In this document: in pieces, positions 28,014-36,186 of the stretch
Layout: every line of letters starts with the position of its first letter
Position numbering within the stretch: position 1 is the stretch's first letter
Assembly: GCF_018881855.1 (NCBI RefSeq)
Contig: NZ_JACVPN010000001.1
Span: 248,001-312,000 of the forward strand
Direction of reading: 5' to 3'
DNA: 64,000 nt
From: Polynucleobacter sp. MWH-Berg-3C6
GTDB taxonomy: Bacteria; Pseudomonadota; Gammaproteobacteria; Burkholderiales; Burkholderiaceae
The notes under the pieces: generated by a model
The model's input: only the letters and a program-made list of their open reading frames with translations
Databases searched by the model: none
Told to the model about the DNA's origin: nothing
Made by a program: the position numbers and the translations under genes

Positions 28014-28466
28014 ATGCAAATCATTCTTTTAGAAAAAGTAACAAACTTGGGCAACCTCGGCGACGTAGTACGCGTTAAAGACGGTTTCGCTCGTAACTTC
28101 CTAATCCCACAACGTAAAGCCCGTCGTGCGACTGAAGCAGCTATTGCTGACTTTGCAATTCGTCGTGCTGAGCTAGAAAAATTGGCTGCTGAGAAATTGG
28201 CTGCTGCGCAAGTGGTTGGCACAAAGCTTAAAGACTTGGTTCTTGAAATCGGTCAAAAAGCAGGTGTTGACGGTCGTTTGTTTGGTTCTGTAACCAATCA
28301 CGATATTGCTGATGCTCTTAAAGCCAAAGGTTTTACGATTGAGAAAGCTTCGATTCGTATGCCTACTGGCCCGTTGAAAATGGTTGGTGATCACCCTGTA
28401 GCGGTTGCTGTTCATACCGACGTAGTGAGTGATATCACCATTCGTGTGGTTGGCGAGCAAGCTTAA
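28014..28466 (+). CDS. rplI: 50S ribosomal protein L9
   Basis: A 150-residue protein with an N-terminal 23S-binding domain ([19 protein letters not shown]), a long central helix and a C-terminal domain. The ATG at 28014 is chosen because it gives the conserved start and has GGGAG upstream; the frame upstream of it overlaps rpsR and is not conserved. Confidence 0.98.
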   Translation: MQIILLEKVTNLGNLGDVVRVKDGFARNFLIPQRKARRATEAAIADFAIRRAELEKLAAEKLAAAQVVGTKLKDLVLEIGQKAGVDGRLFGSVTNHDIADALKAKGFTIEKASIRMPTGPLKMVGDHPVAVAVHTDVVSDITIRVVGEQA

Positions 28467-28490
28467 GTTTTAAATCTGTAAACTAGCCTC

Positions 28491-29930
28491 ATGGCTGAAT
28501 CCCGTTCACGTTCCGTTACGCTGAATCCCGGCATGATGGGTTCTGGGGATGCAGTCGTGCAGGCTTTAAAAGTCCCGCCGCATTCTGTAGAAGCCGAGCA
28601 ATCATTGCTTGGTGGTCTACTGATCGATAACACCGCCTGGGATCGCCTTGGTGGCGTGTTAACTGATAAAGATTTCTATCGCCCTGAACATGCCTTGATC
28701 TATAAGGTCGTTGCACGTTTGGTTGGCGATAATCATCCTGCTGACGTCATTACTGTTCATGATGCAATTAAATCTGAACAGGGTGGTGATTTAGTGAGCG
28801 TTGATTACCTCAATTCATTAGCCCAAAATACTCCTAGTGCCGCGAATATCAAAGGCTATGCCGATATTGTTCGTGACCGCAGTATTTTGCGTCGCTTGAT
28901 TGAAGTTTCCGACAATATTGTTAACTCCGCTTTTGTTCCAGAAGGACGTTCTGTAAGAACACTGTTGGATGAAGCAGAGTCTCGTATTTTGCAAATTGGT
29001 GAAGAGGGTAGTCGCAAAGCAGATTACCTCGAGATCGAACCGCTCTTGCGCTCAGTTGTTGCTCGTATTGATGAGCTTTACAACCGCCAAGGTGGCAGTG
29101 ACATCACTGGTATTGCCACAGGCTTCATTGACCTTGATAAACAAACGAGTGGCTTGCAAAAAGGTGACTTAGTTATTGTTGCTGGTCGTCCCTCAATGGG
29201 CAAGACTGCTTTTGCATTGAATATTGCAGAGAACGTTGCACTTGCAGAAGGATTGCCGGTCGTGGTGTTCTCCATGGAGATGTCAGGTGAGCAATTAGCA
29301 TCACGTCTTTTGGGTTCAGTAGGGCGCGTTGACCAAGGTCGGATGCGTACTGGTAAGCTGCAAGATGATGAGTGGCCACGTGTTACTGATGCTATTGCCC
29401 GTTTAAGTAATACCCAAATTTTGATTGATGAGACTGGTTCTTTATCAAGCCTAGAGTTGCGTGCACGCGCACGCCGTATCGCCAGAAACTTTGGCGGCAC
29501 TCTTGGTTTGGTGGTGATTGACTACTTGCAGTTGATGAGTGGCTCTGGTTCAGAAAACCGCGCAACGGAGATTTCTGAAATCTCTCGCTCCCTCAAGTCA
29601 CTTGCAAAAGAATTGCAGTGTCCAGTAGTAGCGCTTTCTCAGCTCAATCGTGGCTTAGAGCAACGTCCAAATAAGCGACCAATCATGTCTGACCTGCGTG
29701 AGTCAGGCGCGATTGAGCAAGATGCCGACTTGATTATGTTTATCTATCGTGATGAGGTATATCACCCGGATACGACAACTGACAAGGGTATGGCTGAGAT
29801 CATTATCGGCAAGCAGCGTAATGGTCCAATTGGCACAGTCAGATTAAGTTGGCAAGGCCCGTATACCAAGTTTGATAACTTGGCGATGGGCTCAATCGGA
29901 TATTCTTCTGGCGGTTACGAGCCGTTCTAG
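28491..29930 (+). CDS. dnaB: Replicative DNA helicase DnaB
   Basis: A 479-residue hexameric helicase. The N-terminal domain begins VPPHSVEAEQSLLGGLL; the RecA-like domain has Walker A GRPSMGKTAFALN, Walker B VVIDYLQLM and the arginine-finger region SDLRESGAIEQDAD. It follows rplI by 24 bp without a terminator, so it belongs to the ribosomal operon. A strong terminator follows. No intein is present. Confidence 0.97.
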   Translation: MAESRSRSVTLNPGMMGSGDAVVQALKVPPHSVEAEQSLLGGLLIDNTAWDRLGGVLTDKDFYRPEHALIYKVVARLVGDNHPADVITVHDAIKSEQGGDLVSVDYLNSLAQNTPSAANIKGYADIVRDRSILRRLIEVSDNIVNSAFVPEGRSVRTLLDEAESRILQIGEEGSRKADYLEIEPLLRSVVARIDELYNRQGGSDITGIATGFIDLDKQTSGLQKGDLVIVAGRPSMGKTAFALNIAENVALAEGLPVVVFSMEMSGEQLASRLLGSVGRVDQGRMRTGKLQDDEWPRVTDAIARLSNTQILIDETGSLSSLELRARARRIARNFGGTLGLVVIDYLQLMSGSGSENRATEISEISRSLKSLAKELQCPVVALSQLNRGLEQRPNKRPIMSDLRESGAIEQDADLIMFIYRDEVYHPDTTTDKGMAEIIIGKQRNGPIGTVRLSWQGPYTKFDNLAMGSIGYSSGGYEPF

Positions 29931-29969
29931 GAAAAAACTGAAGTAGTTAATCAGCTGGCTACTAAAGAT

Positions 29970-30004
29970 AAATAAAAAGCCTCGCATCGCGAGGCTTTTT
30001 ATTT
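29970..30004. terminator. Bidirectional intrinsic terminator after dnaB
   Basis: A 16-base perfect stem, with GC core GCCTCGC/GCGAGGC, loop ATC and flanking A and T tracts. It also closes the minus-strand unit of the small periplasmic protein. Confidence 0.92.
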
Positions 30005-30017
30005 GAGTCAAAGACAA

Positions 30018-30290
30018 CTACTTCTTTGCATCTGCTTCACATTTCTTCATAAATGAATCTTTAGCTGCACCATATAAAGGTTTGCCATCTTTACTGAGCG
30101 CCTTAGCAGCACAGCCAGAATCAGGAGCTGCTTCACTCATACATTTCTTTATAGAAGCCTCTTTGGCAGCACCATAAATAGGCTTACCGTCTTTGCTGAC
30201 AGCTTTTGTTTCACATTCGGCTTGAGATAGCGCAAATGCTGGCGCTGCTAGTGTGAAGGCAAGGCCTAGAGCAAGAATGATTCTTTTCAT
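30018..30290 (-). CDS. Small secreted protein with two tandem Cys-pair repeats (PsiF-like)
   Basis: A 90-residue protein with a signal peptide (1-20, ending AFA). The mature part is two near-identical repeats of about 30 residues, C-x3-A-x-SKDGKP-x-YGAAK-x4-KKC, each with a cysteine at both ends, suggesting one disulphide per repeat in the periplasm. The pattern resembles the psiF repeat of phosphate-starvation proteins, but I am not certain of membership. The ATG at 30290 is used because AGAAGGGG precedes it. It lies downstream of the NlpC gene as a separate unit. Confidence 0.75.
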   Translation of the reverse strand: MKRIILALGLAFTLAAPAFALSQAECETKAVSKDGKPIYGAAKEASIKKCMSEAAPDSGCAAKALSKDGKPLYGAAKDSFMKKCEADAKK

Positions 30291-30402
30291 GTGAACCCCT
30301 TCTATTAAAAATTTCATTAAAAATACTTCTCTGGATCTACTGTAATTAAATCTTTCCTTCTTGTGAATCTAGGGCAAATGCTATGTACCCCAAGGTGAAT
30401 GT

Positions 30403-30927
30403 TTATTGATAGCGTCTCGCCTCAGTAAATTTGGCAGCCCAATAGGGCGAGGTAATGTAGTCAAGACGTACGGTTCCACCTGCGCTGGGGGCATGAACAA
30501 ATCTTCCTTGGCCTACGTAGATTCCAGCGTGTGAATATTTTTCCCCAGTGGTATTAAAGAACACCAAGTCTCCCGGTGCGGGCGGCTGACCCTCAATGCT
30601 TTGACCTTTAGTGCTCATTAGCTGAATAGTCCGCGGTAACTTAATGCCAGCAGCTTTGTTATAGACATACACAATGAGCCCACTGCAATCAAACCCACCC
30701 TTAGGGGTGTTGCCGCCATAGCGATAGGGTACATCTACCAAACCAACCGCCGCAATAGAAATATCTTCTGTGCCTACGCTCGTGTCTTGCTTAAATTGCG
30801 CTACTTTAGAAGTACTTGATTTAGTGCCAAGGGTGCTGCACCCACTGATTGCTAGGGCGCAAATAAAAATGCCGCACCCAATTAGAGTGCGGCATGAGAG
30901 GGATTGCTTAGAGTGCGTCAGCAGCAT
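30403..30927 (-). CDS. NlpC/P60 (C40) peptidase lipoprotein
   Basis: A 174-residue predicted lipoprotein cell-wall hydrolase. The signal peptide ends at LAISGC with lipidated Cys30. The NlpC/P60 triad is Cys81 (GGFDCSGL), His133 (YSHAGIY) and His145 (FVHAPS). Such enzymes cleave peptide stems of peptidoglycan, often between D-Glu and diaminopimelate. The start at 30927 overlaps the end of phoH by 20 bases and gives a clean signal peptide; the longer frame is unlikely. Confidence 0.85.
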   Translation of the reverse strand: MLLTHSKQSLSCRTLIGCGIFICALAISGCSTLGTKSSTSKVAQFKQDTSVGTEDISIAAVGLVDVPYRYGGNTPKGGFDCSGLIVYVYNKAAGIKLPRTIQLMSTKGQSIEGQPPAPGDLVFFNTTGEKYSHAGIYVGQGRFVHAPSAGGTVRLDYITSPYWAAKFTEARRYQ

Positions 30928-32554
30928 GATCCGCAAGACGTGAGCGCTCGCCGCGCGCCAGGGTAACGTGGCCACCATGACGCCAACCTTTAAAGCGATC
31001 CACAACATAAGTCAGACCGGATGAGCCTTCAGTGAGGTAAGGCGTATCAATCTGCGCAATATTGCCAAGGCAAACAATTTTGGTTCCTGGGCCCGCACGG
31101 GTTACCAGGGTTTTCATTTGCTTTGGTGTTAAGTTTTGCGCCTCATCAATGATCACGAACTTGCTCACAAAAGTTCTACCGCGCATAAAGTTCATGCTCT
31201 TTACCTTAATGCGTGAACGAATGAGTTCCTGGGTTGCTGCACGACCCCATTCACCAGCATCATCGTTGCGTTGCAGAACTTCGAGGTTGTCATCAAACGC
31301 ACCCATCCATGGCTGCATCTTCTCTTCTTCGGTTCCTGGTAGGAAGCCGATGTCTTCACCAACCGGAACGGTGGCGCGAGTAATGATGATCTCGTTATAG
31401 CGTTTGCTATCAAGCACTTGCTCAAGGCCTGCTGCCAAAGCCAAGAGGGTCTTACCAGTACCGGCTTGGCCTAGTAGCGTGACAAAGTCTACATCTGGGT
31501 TCATCAGCAAGTTCATGGCAAAGTTTTGCTCACGGTTACGTGCTGTAACGCTCCATACATTATTTTTCTGGTGTGAGAAATCCCGCAGAGTTTGCAAGAG
31601 GGCAGTCTTGCCATTGATTTCTCGCACATGTGCATAGAAGGGTGTTGAGCCGTCAGGATTTTCTTGATAAACAAATTGATTGACTAGCATGCTAGGTACT
31701 GCAGGCCCAGTGACTCTATAGAACATCGTGCCAGACTTAGAGTCTGACCAGCTTTCCATATCCTTGCCATGTTTTGGCCAGAAGTCAGCTGATAAAGCCA
31801 TCACTCCGGAGTACATCAAGTCACGGTCTTCTAATACCTGGTCGTTGAAGTAATCCTCAGCAGGTAAGCCCAGTGCACGCGCTTTGATGCGCATATTGAT
31901 ATCTTTAGATACCAGAACCACTTCTTGGCCACTGCGAGTCTTTTGTAACTCACTAACAACCGCCAAAATCATGTTATCGCCCTTGCCCTCAGGAAGTCCT
32001 TCTGGCAATGCTTGGGTAGATAGTTTTGTTTGGAAAAAGAGGCGACCTGAAACATCTTGATTGCCAAGCTTGTTTAGTGGAATGCCTTCATCTAGGGTTC
32101 CGCTGGTGCCTGCAACCAATTGATCCAAGGAGCGACTGACAGTACGAGCGTTACGAGCTACTTCAGTCATTCCCTTTTTATGATTATCCAGCTCTTCAAG
32201 CGTGGTCATTGGCAAGAAAAGGTCATGCTCTGAAAAGCGGAACAAAGAACTAGGATCATGCATAAGCACGTTTGTATCCAATACGAAAAGGCTTGGAGGC
32301 CCGGTACGGATTACACGCTTTGGTTTGGCTGGACTTGCTGCCTTACTGTCATTGCGAACCGATGCGCGATCTGCCTTAATTTTTTCAAGAGCTACCTCTG
32401 CTGCAGATAAATCCTCTTCTGCATCATTGGCCCAATCTGAGGTTTCCATCACTACTGGTTTTGCTGGTGCAGGACGTTTCTTTAAATCCGGAGCATCTTT
32501 GCGACTGAGTTTTACTTGATCAGCAATTTGAGTTGGGATGGGTGGCAGTGGCAT
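30908..32554 (-). CDS. PhoH family ATPase with N-terminal PIN domain
   Basis: A 548-residue PhoH2-type protein: a PIN ribonuclease domain (about 89-230; FVLDTNVLMHDPSS, with acidic residues expected to bind metal) fused to a PhoH ATPase domain with Walker A GQAGTGKTLLALAAG and Walker B FVIIDEAQNLTPKQ. Related proteins unwind and cut RNA. An N-terminal Lys/Ala-rich segment of about 85 residues precedes the PIN domain. AGGAGAG precedes the ATG. The gene is separated from bcp by 233 bases holding two terminators (see below). Confidence 0.9.
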   Translation of the reverse strand: MPLPPIPTQIADQVKLSRKDAPDLKKRPAPAKPVVMETSDWANDAEEDLSAAEVALEKIKADRASVRNDSKAASPAKPKRVIRTGPPSLFVLDTNVLMHDPSSLFRFSEHDLFLPMTTLEELDNHKKGMTEVARNARTVSRSLDQLVAGTSGTLDEGIPLNKLGNQDVSGRLFFQTKLSTQALPEGLPEGKGDNMILAVVSELQKTRSGQEVVLVSKDINMRIKARALGLPAEDYFNDQVLEDRDLMYSGVMALSADFWPKHGKDMESWSDSKSGTMFYRVTGPAVPSMLVNQFVYQENPDGSTPFYAHVREINGKTALLQTLRDFSHQKNNVWSVTARNREQNFAMNLLMNPDVDFVTLLGQAGTGKTLLALAAGLEQVLDSKRYNEIIITRATVPVGEDIGFLPGTEEEKMQPWMGAFDDNLEVLQRNDDAGEWGRAATQELIRSRIKVKSMNFMRGRTFVSKFVIIDEAQNLTPKQMKTLVTRAGPGTKIVCLGNIAQIDTPYLTEGSSGLTYVVDRFKGWRHGGHVTLARGERSRLADHAADAL

Positions 32555-32562
32555 GGACTCTC

Positions 32563-32724
32563 CTAAAAGAAAAAACCGCCAAGCGGAGTGCGTTGACGGT
32601 TTATTACGAAACTAGTTGTATTGAGGTCTAAAAAACGGAGGGGGTTACTCCCCGAACCTGTTCTGAAATATTCAGGTTTCTGATTCAAACGGATTGTCAG
32701 ACTTTCCCGTCGTTTACGGTGCAT
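32563..32724 (-). CDS. Possible 53-codon leader frame upstream of phoH
   Basis: An uninterrupted frame beginning ATG at 32724 (MHRKRRESLTIRLNQK...) and ending in TAG at 32565-32563, directly in the phoH ribosome binding site. It would be basic at the N terminus and ends GGFFF. No Shine-Dalgarno sequence is present, and it spans both terminator hairpins. It resembles no family I know. It may be a chance frame inside a non-coding RNA. Confidence 0.2.
   Translation of the reverse strand: MHRKRRESLTIRLNQKPEYFRTGSGSNPLRFLDLNTTSFVINRQRTPLGGFFF
32569..32602 (-). terminator. Second terminator hairpin before phoH
   Basis: On the minus strand AAACCGTCAA pairs with TTGGCGGTTT (one G-U) around a ten-base loop and runs into TTTTTTC. 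It ends about 15 bases before the phoH ATG and would prevent read-through into phoH unless disrupted. Confidence 0.75.
32630..32654 (-). terminator. First terminator hairpin in the bcp-phoH gap
   Basis: CGGGGAG and CCCTCCG pair on the minus strand with one mismatch and one G-U; the alternative GGGG/CCCC stem is also possible. Six T residues follow. Confidence 0.6.
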
Positions 32725-32733
32725 ATGACTTTA
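32630..32733 (-). ncRNA. Candidate small RNA or attenuated leader between bcp and phoH
   Basis: Starting near 32726, the transcript would contain hairpin AACCTG/CAGGTT (32678-32655) and then a terminator-type hairpin (32654-32636) followed by six T residues to 32630, giving an RNA of about 100 bases. The interval is unlike flanking coding DNA and is too long for a simple spacer in this tightly packed strand. I do not recognise it as 6S, tmRNA, SRP RNA or a known riboswitch. Confidence 0.4.
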
Positions 32734-32760
32734 CTTTACCCCAAATTTTGGGGTTTGCAA
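32733..32760 (-). promoter_or_regulatory. Candidate promoter with a palindromic spacer
   Basis: TTGCAA (32760-32755) and TAAAGT (32738-32733) are 16 bp apart. The spacer is part of a 17-base inverted repeat, ACCCCAAA-T-TTTGGGGT (32738-32754). The repeat could equally act as an operator or as the bcp transcript terminator. Confidence 0.45.
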
Positions 32761-32787
32761 GCACCTCAGAACAAATTCTTGTAAAAA

Positions 32788-33255
32788 TTATTTAGTGGCT
32801 TGGGCCGCCTGTAATACTTCTGTTACATGACCTGGGACTTTGAGGCCGCGCCACTCTTTAACGAGCTTGCCAGAGGAGTCAAATAGGAAAGTGCTGCGCT
32901 CAACGCCACGGACTTGTTTGCCATACATATTCTTCATTTTCATGACCCCAAAGATCTGGCAGAGCTTCTCTTCAGTGTCGGCAACAAGTTCAAAAGGAAG
33001 TTGTAATTTGCTGCGGAAGTTGTCATGAGACTTGAGGCTATCTCGGGAAACCCCTACCACCAGCGTATTGGCTTTTGTGAATGCATCAATGTTGTCTCTG
33101 AATTCACCAGACTCTGCTGTGCAGCCAGGAGTCATATCTTTTGGATAAAAGTAAAGAACTAACTTTTTACCCTTGGCTGAAGCTGGAGAAAAGGTCAGTC
33201 CCGATGTTGCAGGAATAGCGCACTGAGGCATAGATTGACCGATAGCTACTGTCAT
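32788..33255 (-). CDS. bcp: Peroxiredoxin, Bcp/PrxQ type
   Basis: A 155-residue thiol peroxidase. The peroxidatic Cys45 lies in MTPGCTAESGEFRD. Residue 50, the resolving Cys of E. coli Bcp (CTVQAC), is Gly here, so this enzyme is probably a 1-Cys or intermolecular type; Cys12 and Cys88 (KLCQIFG) are the only other cysteines. AAGGAT precedes the ATG. It follows arnD by 31 bases on the same strand. Confidence 0.92.
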   Translation of the reverse strand: MTVAIGQSMPQCAIPATSGLTFSPASAKGKKLVLYFYPKDMTPGCTAESGEFRDNIDAFTKANTLVVGVSRDSLKSHDNFRSKLQLPFELVADTEEKLCQIFGVMKMKNMYGKQVRGVERSTFLFDSSGKLVKEWRGLKVPGHVTEVLQAAQATK

Positions 33256-33286
33256 GATGATCCTTTGTTATTGTCTCTAGGTTTTA

Positions 33287-34213
33287 TTAATTTGCTGCGT
33301 GATTCTGAATAATCAATTCACCACTGCGATTAGGTATCTCGCCCCAAGTCAGTGGCAGTACGGCTATTTTATCGAGTTGATTGGTGGCCTTCCAAGATTG
33401 GTGTAGCTCACCCATAGTAACGAGGTCGTGGCCTTGATTTAGCCATCCAGCTAATAGCTGTTCAAATGCTGGCAATAGCTTCTGACCCTCAAGTTCAGCA
33501 TGCAGAGTGAAGACTTGGTCATTTGGGTTGCTTTGAGTGATTGCTAGGAGCTTTTTCACTGCACCAAATTCATCTGCGCCGTCAATGCCAATCAGTTCAT
33601 CAAAAGTTGGCAGTGTAGTTGGATATTGGACGTGCTTCGCTTTACCCGATGGCAAGGCTAATCGATAAGGCACTAGATTCGGTTCAGCTCTGCCATCTGA
33701 GGAGTAAGTAATGCCCCATTGATCAAGCTGTTCAAATGCTGCTGCGTTCATTTGCCAACCAGCAGCGCCATAAGTTACTGGTGGATGACCAAAAATTTCT
33801 AGAAAGCGATTCCAGCTTTTTTGCATCATTGCTTTAGTCCATTGGGCATCTTGAGTGCGTACTGCATCTTGCCAAGCAACATGGTCCCACGTATGAATGC
33901 CAGTTTCATGACCAGCTTGATCAATCGCACGCATTTCTGCGGCTGCTTTCTTACCAATATCTGGACCAGGAATGAGAACTCCGTAGAGCAGGGTCTTGAT
34001 ACCGTAATGCTCTACAACTGAGGTGCGACTCACTTTTTTCAGAAAGCCTGGGCGAAAGACGCGCTTGAGAGCCCAGCCCGTATGGTCGGGACCAAGACTA
34101 AATAAGAAGGTAGCCTTGAGGCCAAAACGTTCGAGGGTGCGGGCTAAATTGGGTACGCCTTCTTTAGTACCGCGTAAGGTATCAACGTCTACCTTGAGAG
34201 CAATCTTAGCCAT
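33287..34213 (-). CDS. arnD: 4-deoxy-4-formamido-L-arabinose-phosphoundecaprenol deformylase ArnD
   Basis: A 308-residue polysaccharide-deacetylase-fold enzyme that removes the formyl group from undecaprenyl-phosphate-Ara4FN. LKVDVDTLRGT carries the metal/acid aspartates, HETGIHTWDHVAW the histidine motif, and VTYGAAGWQMN is typical of ArnD. The length is near E. coli ArnD (296). It is the last arn gene, 19 bp after the ArnA dehydrogenase part. Confidence 0.92.
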   Translation of the reverse strand: MAKIALKVDVDTLRGTKEGVPNLARTLERFGLKATFLFSLGPDHTGWALKRVFRPGFLKKVSRTSVVEHYGIKTLLYGVLIPGPDIGKKAAAEMRAIDQAGHETGIHTWDHVAWQDAVRTQDAQWTKAMMQKSWNRFLEIFGHPPVTYGAAGWQMNAAAFEQLDQWGITYSSDGRAEPNLVPYRLALPSGKAKHVQYPTTLPTFDELIGIDGADEFGAVKKLLAITQSNPNDQVFTLHAELEGQKLLPAFEQLLAGWLNQGHDLVTMGELHQSWKATNQLDKIAVLPLTWGEIPNRSGELIIQNHAAN

Positions 34214-34232
34214 GAACCCTTGAGATGATTAC

Positions 34233-35279
34233 TTATTCTTTATCAACTAAAGAGCGGGCTTTTTCTACATCCTGGCGGTAGGCTTCAAAAATATTCTTGA
34301 GAGCATCGCCCATCGTAGTAGTTGGCTTCCAACCCAGCTCACTCATTGTGTTGTCAATGGCAGGTACGCGGTTTTGAACGTCCTGATAGCCTTCGCCGTA
34401 ATACGCGCCTGAAGTGGTTTCCACAATCTTCACAGCGTTTGCAGTCTTCGCATATTCAGGAATACTGCGTGCAATCTCGAGCATTTGATTGGCTAATTCG
34501 CGAACAGAGTGATTATTCTTTGGGTTGCCAATGTTATAGATCTTGCCATTTGCAACACCATCTTTGTTGTCGATGATGCGCATCAATGCATCGATACCAT
34601 CATCTATATAAGTGAAGGCACGCTTCTGGGCGCCACCATCCACTAAGTTGATTGGCTCACCGCGAACAATGTGCCCCAAGAACTGAGTTACTACGCGGGA
34701 TGAACCTTCTTTTGGTGTGTAGATGCTGTCTAAACCAGGGCCAATCCAGTTAAATGGGCGGAAGAGGGTAAAACGCAAACCTTCCATGCCGTAACCCCAG
34801 ATCACGCGGTCCATTAACTGTTTAGAACAGGCATAGATCCAACGTGGTTTATTGATTGGACCATAGACCATATTAGATTTAGCGGGATCAAATTCGCTGT
34901 CCTCGCACATGCCATAAACCTCAGAGGTTGATGGAAACACCAAATGCTTTTTGTATTTAACAGCAGAGCGAACGATTGGAAGATTGGCTTCGAAGTCGAG
35001 CTCGAAAACTTTCAATGGTTGCTGAACATAAGTTGCAGGAGTTGCGATGGCAACTAAAGGCAGGATGACGTCGCATTTACGAATGTGATACTCAACCCAT
35101 TCTTTGTTGATAGTGATATCACCCTCAAAAAAGTGCATGCGTGGATGCTTAACTAAATCACCTAGGCGATCATTTTGCATATCCATGCCATAGACATCCC
35201 AATCGGTTGTCTCCAGAATACGCTTGGAAAGATGGTGACCAATAAAGCCATTAACACCAAGAATGAGTACTTTTTTCAT
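34233..35279 (-). CDS. UDP-glucuronate dehydrogenase/decarboxylase (ArnA C-terminal part)
   Basis: A 348-residue SDR enzyme that makes UDP-4-keto-pentose from UDP-glucuronate. The NAD site is GVNGFIGHHLSKR; FPSTSEVYGMCED and the Tyr-x3-Lys (YACSKQLMDR) complete the active site. It matches the C-terminal half of E. coli ArnA, here a separate gene. It is 37 bp after the formyltransferase gene. Confidence 0.9.
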   Translation of the reverse strand: MKKVLILGVNGFIGHHLSKRILETTDWDVYGMDMQNDRLGDLVKHPRMHFFEGDITINKEWVEYHIRKCDVILPLVAIATPATYVQQPLKVFELDFEANLPIVRSAVKYKKHLVFPSTSEVYGMCEDSEFDPAKSNMVYGPINKPRWIYACSKQLMDRVIWGYGMEGLRFTLFRPFNWIGPGLDSIYTPKEGSSRVVTQFLGHIVRGEPINLVDGGAQKRAFTYIDDGIDALMRIIDNKDGVANGKIYNIGNPKNNHSVRELANQMLEIARSIPEYAKTANAVKIVETTSGAYYGEGYQDVQNRVPAIDNTMSELGWKPTTTMGDALKNIFEAYRQDVEKARSLVDKE

Positions 35280-35316
35280 CTCTACTGCCTCGTTTTAATC
35301 TAATGTATGTTGCTAT

Positions 35317-36186
35317 TTATTTGTTGGCTGGGAACCATTCCAAGACTTCAACTGCCTGGCGGTCACCGCAAATACCGAATACCCGATTATCAACCACTTG
35401 GATGCCTTGGGCACCAAGATCCAGATTGGCTGGGAAAGGCCCTTTGAGGCTGGTTCGCGCTACCGTCATTGTTTGCCCTTGGTAGTCTGTAAAGGCCCCT
35501 GGATAAGGGGGTGCGACAGCCCTCACTAGGTTATGCACCTGAATTGCCTTCTGGTTCCAATGAATTTGCCCATCCGCAGGTTTTCTACCGCCAAAATAGC
35601 TGCCTTTTTGGAGTTCATTGGGTTTGCGGGGTACATTACCCTTCATCAAACTAGGTAGGGCCGCATTGATGACTGCTACTGCCGCCTGACTCACCTTGCT
35701 AAATACATCAGTAGCGGTTTCATCCGGCCCAATACTCACTGCAGATTGACCAACGATATCGCCGGCATCCGGTTTAGCTTCCATGATGTGCAAAGTTGCG
35801 CCGGTTTGTGTTTCTCCATGCAAGATTGCCCAGTTCACTGGAGCGCGACCACGATATTTAGGCAGTAGCGATCCATGCATGTTTAAGGCAGCAATCTTGG
35901 CACAAGCCAGAATCTGCGCAGGAATCATGTAGCGATAGTAAAAAGAAAAAATGTAGTCTGGCGATAGTGCTTGTAGTTTTGCAGCTAATTCAACCAATTC
36001 AGTTGCACTAGGCGTGATGTAAGGAATACTTTTCTCTTGGCAGAGCTTGGCAACGCTACCAAACCAAACATTCTCATTGGGGTTATCTTGATGGGTAACC
36101 ACCAGATCAACTTGGATGCCTGCAGTTAATAAAGCGTTGAGGCAATTGAGACCAACATCGTGATAAGCGAAGACGACTGCGTGCAA
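35317..36186 (-). CDS. UDP-Ara4N formyltransferase (ArnA N-terminal part)
   Basis: A 289-residue formyltransferase using 10-formyl-tetrahydrofolate. AVVFAYHDVGLNCLNALL opens it; LNMHGSLLPKYRGRAPVNWAI holds the catalytic Asn-His, and the GDIVGQ Asp follows. The C-terminal FMT domain is present. It matches the N-terminal half of ArnA. The ATG is one base from the arnC stop. Confidence 0.9.
   Translation of the reverse strand: MHAVVFAYHDVGLNCLNALLTAGIQVDLVVTHQDNPNENVWFGSVAKLCQEKSIPYITPSATELVELAAKLQALSPDYIFSFYYRYMIPAQILACAKIAALNMHGSLLPKYRGRAPVNWAILHGETQTGATLHIMEAKPDAGDIVGQSAVSIGPDETATDVFSKVSQAAVAVINAALPSLMKGNVPRKPNELQKGSYFGGRKPADGQIHWNQKAIQVHNLVRAVAPPYPGAFTDYQGQTMTVARTSLKGPFPANLDLGAQGIQVVDNRVFGICGDRQAVEVLEWFPANK

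Noticed and set aside
31062..31637. Plus-strand frames opposite phoH
   Set aside because: Antisense shadows of a conserved ATPase gene without promoter or ribosome binding site.
32569..32735. 6S RNA, tmRNA or SRP RNA in the bcp-phoH gap
   Set aside because: No tmRNA tag or tRNA-like ends, no SRP tetraloop region and no 6S-like long bubble with closing stem could be found.
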